A stretch of DNA of 64,000 nucleotides. Origin: Caldifermentibacillus hisashii. Its GTDB lineage: Bacteria > Bacillota > Bacilli > Bacillales > Caldibacillaceae. The stretch lies in NCBI RefSeq assembly GCF_027568575.1, contig NZ_JANUVP010000001.1. One strand, written 5' to 3'. The notes under the pieces were generated by a model, which was not told the origin of the DNA, searched no databases, and saw only the letters and a list, made by a program, of their open reading frames with translations. The first letter of the stretch is position 1; the number at the start of each line of letters is the position of its first letter. This document shows positions 44,839 through 52,460 of this stretch, piece after piece. The position numbers and the translations under genes were made by a program.

Positions 44839-46023
44839 CTAAGCTTGAATTTCTTTAAGAAAACTTTTTCCATACTCGGGTGCTTTTACTGAAAAGTTTT
44901 CGGCAATCGAAGCACCAATATCAGCAAATGTTTCCCGGACCGGTAAAGCTTTGCCTCCGTTCATTCGCGGTGAGTAAATTAATAATGGTACATATTCACG
45001 AGTATGGTCGGTCCCCGGGTGGATTGGGTCATTTCCATGATCCGCTGTTATAATTAAAAGGTCGTCATCCGTTAATTTTTCCAATACTTCCGGTAACCGA
45101 GCATCGTATTCTTCCAATGCTTTTCCGTAACCAAGCGGATCTCTGCGATGACCATAGAGCGCATCAAAATCGACTAAATTCAAGAAGCTAAGACCGGTAA
45201 AGTCCATTTCAAGGGAATCGAGTAATTTATCCATTCCGTCCATATTCGATTTTGTCCGGATGGCTTTTGTTACACCTTCTCCGGCATAAATATCCGAAAT
45301 CTTTCCAAGAGCGATTACATCAAAGCCGCTGTCCTTCAATTCATTCATGACTGTCCGTCCAAACGGTTTTAATGCATAGTCGTGTCGGTTCGCTGTCCGT
45401 GTGAAATTTCCCGGTGTTCCGATAAATGGCCGGGCAATGATTCGTCCCACTTTATACTCATCAGACAAAGTGAGTTCACGACAAATTTCACATATTTGAT
45501 AAAGTTCATCTAAAGGAACAATTTCCTCATGAGCGGCGATTTGGAGTACCGGGTCTGCAGAAGTATATACAATCAATGCTCCTGTTTCCATATGTTCCTT
45601 TCCTAATTCTTTTATAATTTCGGTACCGCTTGCCGGCTTATTCCCAATGACTTTTCTTCCCGTTCGTTTTTCTATCTCATCAATTAATTCTTTAGGGAAT
45701 CCATTTGGAAAAACTTTAAATGGTGTTTGAATGTTAAGGCCCATAATTTCCCAATGGCCTGTCATCGTGTCTTTTCCACGTGAAGCCTCTTTCATTTTTG
45801 TATAAAAACCTAATGGATTTTCTTGTTTGGGAACTCCTTTAATTTCCCGTATGTTACTTAAACCGAGTTTGGCCATATTCGGCATATTTAAACCGTTCAT
45901 CTTTTCAGCAATATGTCCTAATGTATCCGCACCTTTATCTCCAAATTGCTCGGCATCCGGTGCTTCCCCAATCCCGACAGAATCCATGACAATAAGAAAT
46001 ATGCGTTTGTAGTTTTTTCCCAT
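44839..46023 (-). CDS. deoB: Phosphopentomutase
   Basis: Interconverts ribose/deoxyribose 1-phosphate and 5-phosphate, linking nucleoside breakdown to sugar metabolism. 394 aa of the alkaline-phosphatase superfamily; metal ligands in VMDSVGIGE (near residue 12), LVDFDALYGHR (near 290), ADHGND and DHTREYVPLL. The ATG at 46023 follows AAGGAGG. It is flanked on both sides by copies of the same repeat in inverted orientation. Confidence 0.96.
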   Translation of the reverse strand: MGKNYKRIFLIVMDSVGIGEAPDAEQFGDKGADTLGHIAEKMNGLNMPNMAKLGLSNIREIKGVPKQENPLGFYTKMKEASRGKDTMTGHWEIMGLNIQTPFKVFPNGFPKELIDEIEKRTGRKVIGNKPASGTEIIKELGKEHMETGALIVYTSADPVLQIAAHEEIVPLDELYQICEICRELTLSDEYKVGRIIARPFIGTPGNFTRTANRHDYALKPFGRTVMNELKDSGFDVIALGKISDIYAGEGVTKAIRTKSNMDGMDKLLDSLEMDFTGLSFLNLVDFDALYGHRRDPLGYGKALEEYDARLPEVLEKLTDDDLLIITADHGNDPIHPGTDHTREYVPLLIYSPRMNGGKALPVRETFADIGASIAENFSVKAPEYGKSFLKEIQA

Positions 46024-46135
46024 TTCGTTTCCTCCTTATTTGACAATACATTATTTATTCAGAAGGTAGTATATGTATTTTTAAACACTACTAATTATTA
46101 TAGAACATTTTTACCGACATTAATATAATTCTCAT

Positions 46136-46320
46136 AAAGAAAACTCGGGCGTCCGAGCCTTTAGGCGAGAGCAGAGCCGTAGTTCACCGAAAAAATATAA
46201 AATTTTTTCGGCTGCGATGTATTCCAGTGAAGTTTTCCTTATGCACTTATACTTAATTCTTAAAATTTTCAACTACGTCGAAGTCGCTTCTTTGCTGGAA
46301 ATTTATACTTTCTTAACGTA
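46136..46320 (+). repeat. Hairpin-bounded interspersed repeat, copy C (diverged)
   Basis: Starts AAAGAAAACTCGGGCGTCCG (a variant of hairpin 1), then CCTTTAGGCGAGAGCAGAGC, an inner hairpin CCGAAAAAAT ... ATTTTTTCGG, TTATGCACTTATACTT and a degenerate end GGAAATTTATACTTTCTTAA. Same block order as copies A and B. Located upstream of deoB, downstream of xerD. Confidence 0.75.
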
Positions 46321-46496
46321 CAAAAAATAAGGCGCCACGTAAAAGGCATTTGAATATCAGCTTAGCCAAAAAAAGGCGCCACCTTATAACACCATTGCTC
46401 AATCGTCCCTCAAAAAAATAAGCAGCTCCTCACCGAAATTTTGCTCGATATTAATATCATCTTCAAAAAAAATAAGCCGCCTCCTTTAGCAGCTTT
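46321..46496 (-). terminator. Array of four A-tract/GC motifs downstream of xerD; the one at 46464-46496 is the xerD terminator
   Basis: On the plus strand the motif C-A(6-8)-(TAA)GGCGCC-like occurs at 46321, 46367, 46411 and 46464. The copy nearest xerD reads, on the minus strand, AAGCTGCT-AAAGGA-GGCGGCTT-ATTTTTTTT, an 8-bp stem (with G-U pairs) and an 8-T tract: a standard intrinsic terminator. The others have shorter stems (for example AAGG-TGGCG-CCTT plus seven T). A frameshifted small open frame can also be read across 46399-46507, but the terminator explanation is simpler. Confidence 0.65.
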
Positions 46497-46512
46497 TCAC
46501 GTTTCACATCAC

Positions 46513-47406
46513 TTATGCACGGGGGTGAAATTGGTTATATACATCCTTTAACCTAGTTTTTGTTACATGTGTATAGATTTGTGTTGTAGATATATCGGAA
46601 TGACCTAATAACTCTTGAACAGAGCGTAAATCCGCACCATTTTCTAATAAATGAGTAGCAAAAGAATGTCGTAACGTATGAGGTGTCAATTCCTTTTCAA
46701 TGCCGGCTTTAACCGCCATTTGTTTTAAAATTTTCCAAAATCCTTGTCTCGATAAACGTTGACCATGGTGATTCATAAAAAGCGAATCCGTTTTATTCTT
46801 TTGATTAATTAACTTTGGTCTTGCTTTTTCTAAATATTCCTTTAAAGCCTCTGTTGCCATTTTCCCAATTGGAATAATCCGCTCCTTATTCCCTTTTCCG
46901 AGACAGCGAACAAAGCCAAGTGACAAATGGACATCGTTTATATTTAAGTTGACTAATTCACTGACGCGCATACCGGTTGCATACATTAGTTCCAACATCG
47001 CCTTATCCCGTAAGCCAAGTGTCGTTGTCAAATCCGGTGTATTTAAAAGCGTGTCAACCTCATCGGTATTCAGTACTTTCGGCAACTTTAATTCGGGATG
47101 AGGTGTCTCAATATGCACTGTCGGATCATGATCAACGATTTTATCAAGAATCAGAAAATGATGGAATGACCGGATCGAAGCTATATGTCTGGCAATTGTT
47201 CGTGCCGATTTTCCCTCGTCTTTTAAACAGCTTAAAAACTGCATAATATGTACCCGTGTCACATGATTTATATCGGTTATTTGTAATTTTGTTTCTATAA
47301 AAATAAGATAGGCTGATATATCCCGTCGGTAAGATTGAATGGTATTTTCCGCTAATCCTTTCTCAACGATTAGATAATGCAAAAAATCCTTTAAATAGTC
47401 TTTCAC
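46513..47406 (-). CDS. xerD: Site-specific tyrosine recombinase XerD
   Basis: Resolves chromosome dimers at dif together with CodV/XerC. 297 aa: N-terminal SAM-like domain and C-terminal catalytic domain with the first arginine in TGMRVSELVNLN (near residue 150), HTLRHSFATHLL, the LGHSD histidine and the nucleophile tyrosine in TTQIYTH (near 280). A GTG at 47406 has GGGGAG at 8 nt and gives MKDYLKDFLHYLIVEKGL, aligned with the homologue; the ATG at 47412 lies only 2 nt from that site. Confidence 0.95.
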   Translation of the reverse strand: MKDYLKDFLHYLIVEKGLAENTIQSYRRDISAYLIFIETKLQITDINHVTRVHIMQFLSCLKDEGKSARTIARHIASIRSFHHFLILDKIVDHDPTVHIETPHPELKLPKVLNTDEVDTLLNTPDLTTTLGLRDKAMLELMYATGMRVSELVNLNINDVHLSLGFVRCLGKGNKERIIPIGKMATEALKEYLEKARPKLINQKNKTDSLFMNHHGQRLSRQGFWKILKQMAVKAGIEKELTPHTLRHSFATHLLENGADLRSVQELLGHSDISTTQIYTHVTKTRLKDVYNQFHPRA

Positions 47407-47411
47407 ATACA

Positions 47412-47636
47412 TTACTCCCCGCTCAAATAAAACATAATCAATCTGTCATACCATGAATGCTCGCTTTCAATCCCATCGGAAGCCACTTTTACCGCTTTTC
47501 CCTCCGGCTCTTCGTATCGTTGGTGATTTTGATACTCCTCACTTATCCACATAATAGCATAATAAAATAAAATCGTACATCCCGTGAATAAAATAAACAC
47601 TTTTAATGTTTGAATAAATAATTTAACATATTTCAT
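47412..47636 (-). CDS. yqzK: YqzK family small membrane protein (DUF4227)
   Basis: 74-aa protein starting MKYVKLFIQTLKVFILF with one transmembrane helix (about 9-31) and a conserved EYQNHQRYEEPEGKAVKV segment, as in YqzK of Bacillus subtilis, which also lies between fur and the xerD gene. Function unknown. GAGGAACG precedes the ATG at 47636. Its stop is just before xerD, so the two are cotranscribed. Confidence 0.85.
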   Translation of the reverse strand: MKYVKLFIQTLKVFILFTGCTILFYYAIMWISEEYQNHQRYEEPEGKAVKVASDGIESEHSWYDRLIMFYLSGE

Positions 47637-47722
47637 CGTTCCTCGCACCTTTATCTCCAATGTTTGTCCACTAGTACAACTTATGCCAGGAATGATGAAT
47701 TTTATACACAAAAATTAATGGC

Positions 47723-47760
47723 GGTATGATTTTCGTCGCCAGGTTGGTTTCTTATACGAA
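47723..47760 (+). repeat. 38-nt dispersed repeat, copy 2
   Basis: GGTATGATTTTCGTCGCCAG followed by GTTGGTTTCTTATACGAA; about 80% identical to 4727-4764 on the same strand. Lies next to the fur terminator. Confidence 0.6.
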
Positions 47761-47765
47761 AAAGA

Positions 47766-47797
47766 AAGAAAAAAACAATGAGTACATTCCCATTGTT
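47766..47797 (-). terminator. Terminator of fur
   Basis: AACAATG / CATTGTT stem with a 10-nt loop and TTTTTTTC tail on the minus strand, 19 nt past the fur stop. Confidence 0.8.
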
Positions 47798-47815
47798 CGA
47801 CTTTATAAATATAAA

Positions 47816-48265
47816 TTAACTTTTCCCCTTTTTTTGGCAATTTTTACATATACCGTGAAAGGTGAGACGATGATCTTTTACAATAAAATTCCACTTTTCC
47901 TCTACAATCGCTTCAACATCATCAAGTAAATCTTCCTGTATCTCTTCTACTGAACCACATTCAATACATACAAGATGATGATGGAAATGGGCTGCCCCTT
48001 CTTTTCGTAAATCATAACGGGAAACGCCATCGCCGAAATTAATCTTATCAACTACCTTTAATTCCGTTAATAATTCTAACGTACGATAAACTGTCGCAAG
48101 TCCGATCTCAGGTGACTTTTCTTTAACGAGGAGGTAAACGTCTTCTGCACTTAAGTGATCCTCTTCATTTTCCAGCAATACCCGGACAGTTGCTTCTCTT
48201 TGTGGAGTTAATTTATAGCTTGATGTGTGCAACATCTTTTTTATTTTCTCAAGGCGATTTTCCAT
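47816..48265 (-). CDS. fur: Ferric uptake regulator Fur
   Basis: Iron-dependent repressor of siderophore and iron-uptake genes. 149 aa: winged helix with YKLTPQREATVRVLL (near residue 17), metal-sensing HFHHHLVCIECG (near 90) and a second cysteine pair CKNC near the C-terminus for structural zinc. The histidine cluster and position next to yqzK-xerD mark it as Fur rather than PerR or Zur. GAGGGAGGGG precedes the ATG at 48265. A PerR-box-like site lies upstream. Confidence 0.94.
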   Translation of the reverse strand: MENRLEKIKKMLHTSSYKLTPQREATVRVLLENEEDHLSAEDVYLLVKEKSPEIGLATVYRTLELLTELKVVDKINFGDGVSRYDLRKEGAAHFHHHLVCIECGSVEEIQEDLLDDVEAIVEEKWNFIVKDHRLTFHGICKNCQKKGKS

Positions 48266-48349
48266 ACATATTGCCCCTCCCTCGCCAATGTATACTCATT
48301 ATATCAAAAGATGAGAGAGTTGCAAACTAAAATAATTATAAATTGTAAT

Positions 48350-48364
48350 TTATAATCATTATTA
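48350..48364. promoter_or_regulatory. PerR-box-like operator upstream of fur
   Basis: TTATAATCATTATTA matches the PerR consensus TTATAATnATTATAA at all but one defined position, 85 nt upstream of fur. In Bacillus subtilis fur is a PerR target. Because Fur and PerR boxes are related, Fur autoregulation is also possible. Confidence 0.6.
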
Positions 48365-48405
48365 ATTGATAATCAATTGATGACACCTGTTTCACTAAAA
48401 ACATA

Positions 48406-49041
48406 TTACAGGGATAATAGGCTTCTCATTAAATACGGCGTAAAATAACCCTCTACAAAAGCAGCCAAACCTAAAAGGAGAATTGCTGCGCCAAAGAACA
48501 TGCAGTATTTGACTAACATTGGGGCAATCGGCTGGTAAATGGATTTTACAAATAATTTTTTTATTAATTGTAAAGCAAACGAAACGGAAATAACCGCAAC
48601 AACGATAAATACCGGGATAATAATTAAATTTTGCGGCAATACGGAAACAAATGATAACAAAAATCCTTTCCAACCCATTTGCTGGACAAAAAATCCGATT
48701 GTAAAACCGATGACCATGCCTTTAAGAAATAACAGCAAAAGAATAATTGGCAGACCAATCATCGTAATACCTAAAATCCACATCAGCCCGACATATTTGC
48801 TGTTATAGCTTAATGAATGTAAAAAAATTTCTTTTGGTGCTAAAACTTCTCCTGATTTCAGCTGGGAGAAAAATTCATTGATAAAGTAAAATAAATCATC
48901 TTTTTGAGTCGTGCTCAAACTATTAACAACAATTGCACCAAAAATAACGCCCATAATGAGTAACACGGTATGAAAAATATAAAACGAGGAATATTGTTCA
49001 ATATGATTTGTTATAAAATTGGACCGCCACCGCTTCTTCAT
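48406..49041 (-). CDS. spoIIM: Stage II sporulation protein M
   Basis: Membrane component of the DMP (SpoIID-M-P) machine that remodels peptidoglycan during engulfment. 211 aa (214 in Bacillus subtilis) with about five hydrophobic helices and the conserved FLHSLSYNSKYVGLMW segment near residue 75. The ATG at 49041 (MKKRWRSNF) follows GAAGGAGG. A sigma-E promoter with a perfect -10 box lies 30 nt upstream. Confidence 0.95.
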   Translation of the reverse strand: MKKRWRSNFITNHIEQYSSFYIFHTVLLIMGVIFGAIVVNSLSTTQKDDLFYFINEFFSQLKSGEVLAPKEIFLHSLSYNSKYVGLMWILGITMIGLPIILLLLFLKGMVIGFTIGFFVQQMGWKGFLLSFVSVLPQNLIIIPVFIVVAVISVSFALQLIKKLFVKSIYQPIAPMLVKYCMFFGAAILLLGLAAFVEGYFTPYLMRSLLSL

Positions 49042-49070
49042 TCTTCTTCCTCCTTCAAAACACTTACTAG

Positions 49071-49099
49071 ATTGTATGAAGGAGGCAAAGGAAGTATTC
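49071..49099 (-). promoter_or_regulatory. Sigma-E promoter of spoIIM
   Basis: Minus-strand GAATACTT, 13-nt spacer, CATACAAT; the -10 box agrees fully with the sigma-E consensus CATACAnT. Confidence 0.75.
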
Positions 49100-49262
49100 A
49101 AAATTTGATAGAGTATTTTTTTCAAGTAAAATGGTGGAATATTATGAAGACCGTGACGCGGCGATGTTCGAAATATTTCAGCCGCATATTAAACGACAAC
49201 TCCGGGTTCGTTAACAAATAATTTTTTCGAAACTCGGCTATTAACGGTTGAAAAAGAAGTCC

Positions 49263-50432
49263 TTACTCCTCCTCTTTTATTTTCCCGTAACGACCTCCGC
49301 CACCGGCATGTAAAGACAATGTTCCTTCTCTGGCTTTTAATATCAATTGAGCCGTTTTTTCCGGAAGTATTTCTCGTAATTCTTCTAAAGTTGCATCGTG
49401 AATGATAACCATTTCGGTACCAAATTTTTTCAGTAATTTTTTTAACGTTTTGGGACCAATTCCGGGTAAAAACTCCAATGGTACTTGATGTATGTACGGC
49501 GGCCGGTCGGGATAGCTCTCTGCATCAGATAATTCTTTAATCCGATCGGCCACCCCTTTTGTCACATTTTTGGAGCCGCAATTCGGGCACTGATCGATGC
49601 CGGGTTTTACCGGGGTCAGACATTTGGGGCAAGTTGTCTCATGATATTTTCCTAAGAGCGGATCCAGACCGTAATTTGCTAATATTTTTCGTCCGTCTCT
49701 AGCAGTTAATGCCTTCTCAAACTCAGAAAAACTCGGATGATCCAATAACAAGGCTTGATACTCCCTTGCGATTTTCGGCAAGGAATGTGCATCGGAATTC
49801 GTCACATATGAATAACGATGCAATTGACTTAAGTGATCGGCCATTTCCGTATCACTGCTTAATCCCAGTTCAATCGCATCGATAAGCTCAGGGTCAAATA
49901 CTTGATCCAGTCGTTGTTTTACACCCTTGCCAAATAAACTTTTAAACGGTGTAAAAACATGTGCGGGAATGAACAAGCCGCCGAGTTCTTTTACTTTTTT
50001 TTGCAATTCCCGGCCCTGTGTATAAACCCGCTGTGAACTGAGATGGATATTTTTTAATTGTGTCGTTAACCAACTTGAGAAATCTTTCAATTTTTCTATA
50101 CTTGGCAAAAAACAGAGCACATGGATCGGGCCATCACATGACAGATCATAGATTTCCAACTCACTGCCGGGAATTAACGTCGTTTTCCCTTGAAATAGCA
50201 GACCACCGTCTTCCATCGGTTGCAAATCCCCGATTTCAATGAGAGCTTCCATTTCTTCTATCACTTCGGGGGAGTGGCAGTCAATAACGCCGACCATATC
50301 AATTCCCTTTAAATTTTTTGCCACATATAAAATATTCGATAATGTTAAAGTTTTAGACCCGGTAATTTTGACGGCACGACCGGTTTCCGTCCTTCCGATA
50401 TGAATATGCATATCAGCAAAATAACGCTTCAT
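49263..50432 (-). CDS. yqxK: Endonuclease Q-like PHP-domain protein (YqxK family)
   Basis: 389 aa: N-terminal PHP phosphoesterase domain with metal ligands in FADMHIHIG (residues 4-12), VIDCHSPE (near 50), HVFTP (near 148) and NSDAHSLP (near 205); then a zinc ribbon (CPKC ... CPNCGS, near 268-290) and a helix-hairpin-helix LPGIGPKTLKKLLKKFG (near 325). This layout is that of endonuclease Q, which nicks DNA 5' of deaminated bases; the role in Bacillus is inferred from the family. The ATG at 50432 follows GGAGAG. It starts two nt after the nudF stop. Confidence 0.88.
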   Translation of the reverse strand: MKRYFADMHIHIGRTETGRAVKITGSKTLTLSNILYVAKNLKGIDMVGVIDCHSPEVIEEMEALIEIGDLQPMEDGGLLFQGKTTLIPGSELEIYDLSCDGPIHVLCFLPSIEKLKDFSSWLTTQLKNIHLSSQRVYTQGRELQKKVKELGGLFIPAHVFTPFKSLFGKGVKQRLDQVFDPELIDAIELGLSSDTEMADHLSQLHRYSYVTNSDAHSLPKIAREYQALLLDHPSFSEFEKALTARDGRKILANYGLDPLLGKYHETTCPKCLTPVKPGIDQCPNCGSKNVTKGVADRIKELSDAESYPDRPPYIHQVPLEFLPGIGPKTLKKLLKKFGTEMVIIHDATLEELREILPEKTAQLILKAREGTLSLHAGGGGRYGKIKEEE

Positions 50433-50434
50433 TC

Positions 50435-50983
50435 TTATCTCTCCATTGTTTTTATAAGTTGCCAATACTGAACGGCATAAATCGATTTCGCATCATAAAT
50501 TTTTTGTTCCTTGATTAATTGCTGCACTTCTTCATAAGATACTTCAAGCAGGTTGACAAATTCATCATCATCTAAGTGAAGATGACTATTTTTTTTCAAT
50601 CCTTTTGCCAGGAAAATATGCAGCAGTTCATCGCTGAAACCCGGTGATGTATAAAATGACGTGACATGTTCAATTTGCTCACATGTGTAGCCGGTTTCTT
50701 CTCCCAATTCTCTCTTGGCACACTCGATCGGATCTTCACCTTTTTCCAATTTCCCGGCAGGAATCTCGATAAGTGAACGTTCTAAAGGTTTCCGAAATTG
50801 CTCAACCATTATCATTTTATCTTCATCCGTAATGGCGATGACAGCTACCGCCCCCGGGTGTTCGACGATTTCCCTTGTACTTGTATTCCCATTCGGCAAT
50901 TTCACTTCATCGACATGCAGGGAAATAATTTTCCCTTCAAATATCGTTTCCCGTTTTATCGTTTTTTCTTCATATGTATTCAT
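50435..50983 (-). CDS. nudF: ADP-ribose pyrophosphatase NudF
   Basis: Nudix hydrolase that cleaves ADP-ribose to AMP and ribose 5-phosphate. 182 aa with a full Nudix box GKLEKGEDPIEC-AKRELGEETG (about residues 77-99). The ATG at 50983 (MNTYEEKTIKRE) follows GGAGG at 7 nt. Divergent from mciZ, as in Bacillus subtilis, and cotranscribed with the endonuclease Q-like gene. Confidence 0.95.
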   Translation of the reverse strand: MNTYEEKTIKRETIFEGKIISLHVDEVKLPNGNTSTREIVEHPGAVAVIAITDEDKMIMVEQFRKPLERSLIEIPAGKLEKGEDPIECAKRELGEETGYTCEQIEHVTSFYTSPGFSDELLHIFLAKGLKKNSHLHLDDDEFVNLLEVSYEEVQQLIKEQKIYDAKSIYAVQYWQLIKTMER

Positions 50984-51010
50984 CTTTTTTCCTCCAGTTC
51001 TTTTCAAACA

Positions 51011-51038
51011 GTATCTTTCATATAGTTTAGCATAGTTT
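51011..51038 (+). promoter_or_regulatory. Possible sigma-E promoter of mciZ
   Basis: GTATCTT, 13-nt spacer, CATAGTTT, on the plus strand 49 nt before mciZ. The match to CATACAnT is partial, but mciZ is a sigma-E gene in Bacillus subtilis. Confidence 0.35.
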
Positions 51039-51086
51039 TATTTCTGTGGAAGAAAAATAAACAGACAAAACTAAGAGGTGGTGCAG

Positions 51087-51281
51087 ATGAAAAGAGTAGT
51101 TTTATCAGGAAAAATATGGGAAGTTCGTAATTTGCTAAAAGTATATGGTAAAAGATACACATATGTTACTGAATGGATTGACGGAATGGAAAGCAATGGG
51201 GAACGCCGGGATTCGGAAGTAACTTATGCGACCATTTATCCGTTTCCAAAAAAACCGATGATGGAAGGTGAAAGAATATAA
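51087..51281 (+). CDS. mciZ: FtsZ assembly inhibitor MciZ, C-terminally extended
   Basis: In Bacillus subtilis MciZ is a 40-aa mother-cell peptide that caps FtsZ filaments and blocks Z-ring formation during sporulation. Here a 64-aa product begins MKRVVLSGKIWEVRNLLKVY, and VLSGKIWEVR-LLK-YG-Y-YV-EWI lines up with VLVGKAWEIR-KLK-YG-F-YV-DWI of the homologue; position next to nudF agrees. About 25 extra residues follow the homologous part (ESNGERRDSEVTYATIYPFP). AGAGG lies 8 nt before the ATG at 51087; a GTG at 51078 is inside that site. Confidence 0.85.
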   Translation: MKRVVLSGKIWEVRNLLKVYGKRYTYVTEWIDGMESNGERRDSEVTYATIYPFPKKPMMEGERI

Positions 51282-51289
51282 GATGAACC

Positions 51290-51415
51290 TTCCATCCGTG
51301 GGGGTTTTCTTATCCCCGGATCGTTAGTTGAACCAATCGGATACATACGGGCAGTTCATCCCTACCTTTCTTTTTTGAAAAATTAATAAGGTGGGATAAG
51401 GTGAAACTTCCATTT
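51290..51415 (+). repeat. Structured intergenic repeat, copy 2
   Basis: GTGGGGGTTTTCTTATCCCC hairpin, then GTTAGTTGAACCAATCGG, ACATACGGGCAGTTCATCCC and AAGGTGGGATAAGGTGAAAC. The first half matches 35868-35998; the end AAGGTG..ATAA.GTGAAACTTCC recurs at about 24006-24028. Lies between mciZ and yqkF with no gene inside. Confidence 0.55.
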
Positions 51416-51512
51416 CTTTTTTCACTTTTATTTGTCCTTCCGGTGGTAAAACTCTTTGGCTGTTCTTTTTTTCTCAATCATATTAAAATGGAAAAAAAGA
51501 ATAGAAAGGTTG

Positions 51513-52460
51513 ATGGGATTGGAAAAATGTTTACTAGGTAAATCTGATTTGGCTGTTTCAAGAATTGCACTTGGCTGCATGTCTTTAGGTACAGATCAAA
51601 CAAAAGCTCAAGAGATTATTCAAACTGCACTTGATGCCGGCATTAATTATTTTGATACGGCCGATTTATATGATTACGGGGTAAATGAACAAATTATCGG
51701 AAAATCACTTGCACCGGTTCGTGATCAAGTGATTATTGCAACAAAGGTTGGTAACCGGTGGAATGATGACAAAAACGGCTGGTATTGGGATGCGTCGAAA
51801 ACATACATAAAAGAGGCAGTAAAACAAAGTTTACAGAGACTTGGCACTGATTATATCGATTTGTATCAATTACATGGCGGGACAATGGAAGACCGAATCG
51901 ACGAAACGATTGAGGCCTTTGAAGAATTAGTAGAAGAAGGAATTATCCGTTATTACGGTATTTCTTCCATCCGGCCAACCGTGATTAAAGCGTACGCTGA
52001 ACGTTCGAATATTGTCTCTTGTATGATGCAATACAGCATATTGGACCGGCGTCCGGAAGAAGAGGCATTCCCGTTATTGGAAAAGCACGGCATAAGTGTT
52101 GTAGCCCGCGGACCATTGGCACGAGGTCTGTTAAGCGATGCACTTCTTAATAAAGCTTCCGAATCAGTAAAACAAAACGGGTATGTAAATTATCGTTACC
52201 AAGAATTAAAAGAGTTGCTCCCTCTATTGAAAGAGAAATTGACGACTGGACGGGGAATGACTGCGGCAAGCTTACAATTCGTGTTAGCTCAACCGGTTGT
52301 TGCAGCCTGTGTCGTCGGGGCGAGCTCTGTCGGGCAATTGGTAGAAAACGTACGAGCTCTCGAACAACCGGCTTTGACCGAGGAAGAACTACACTTTATT
52401 AGAAAACTTACCAAATCGAACGGCTATGAACAGCATCGGTTAAGTGAGAAAACTCGGTGA
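51513..52460 (+). CDS. yqkF: Aldo/keto reductase (YqkF family)
   Basis: Soluble NADPH-dependent oxidoreductase with a TIM-barrel fold, 315 aa. Active-site aspartate and tyrosine in FDTADLYDYG (near residue 48), lysine in IATKVGNRW (near 78) and histidine in LYQLHGG (near 118). Closest to Bacillus subtilis YqkF in sequence and position (nudF-mciZ-yqkF-yqkE). Physiological substrate unknown. The frame opens at 51456; the ATG at 51513 with AAAGG upstream gives the family N-terminus. Confidence 0.92.
   Translation: MGLEKCLLGKSDLAVSRIALGCMSLGTDQTKAQEIIQTALDAGINYFDTADLYDYGVNEQIIGKSLAPVRDQVIIATKVGNRWNDDKNGWYWDASKTYIKEAVKQSLQRLGTDYIDLYQLHGGTMEDRIDETIEAFEELVEEGIIRYYGISSIRPTVIKAYAERSNIVSCMMQYSILDRRPEEEAFPLLEKHGISVVARGPLARGLLSDALLNKASESVKQNGYVNYRYQELKELLPLLKEKLTTGRGMTAASLQFVLAQPVVAACVVGASSVGQLVENVRALEQPALTEEELHFIRKLTKSNGYEQHRLSEKTR

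Noticed and set aside
46399..46507. Small gene downstream of xerD
   Set aside because: It requires a frameshift at T8, lacks an SD, and coincides with a good intrinsic terminator; recorded as a finding only.
49131..49217. 27-codon plus-strand frame (MVEYYEDRDAAMFEIF) between spoIIM and the endonuclease Q-like gene
   Set aside because: Protein-like at first sight but with no SD, promoter or terminator, and too short to judge.
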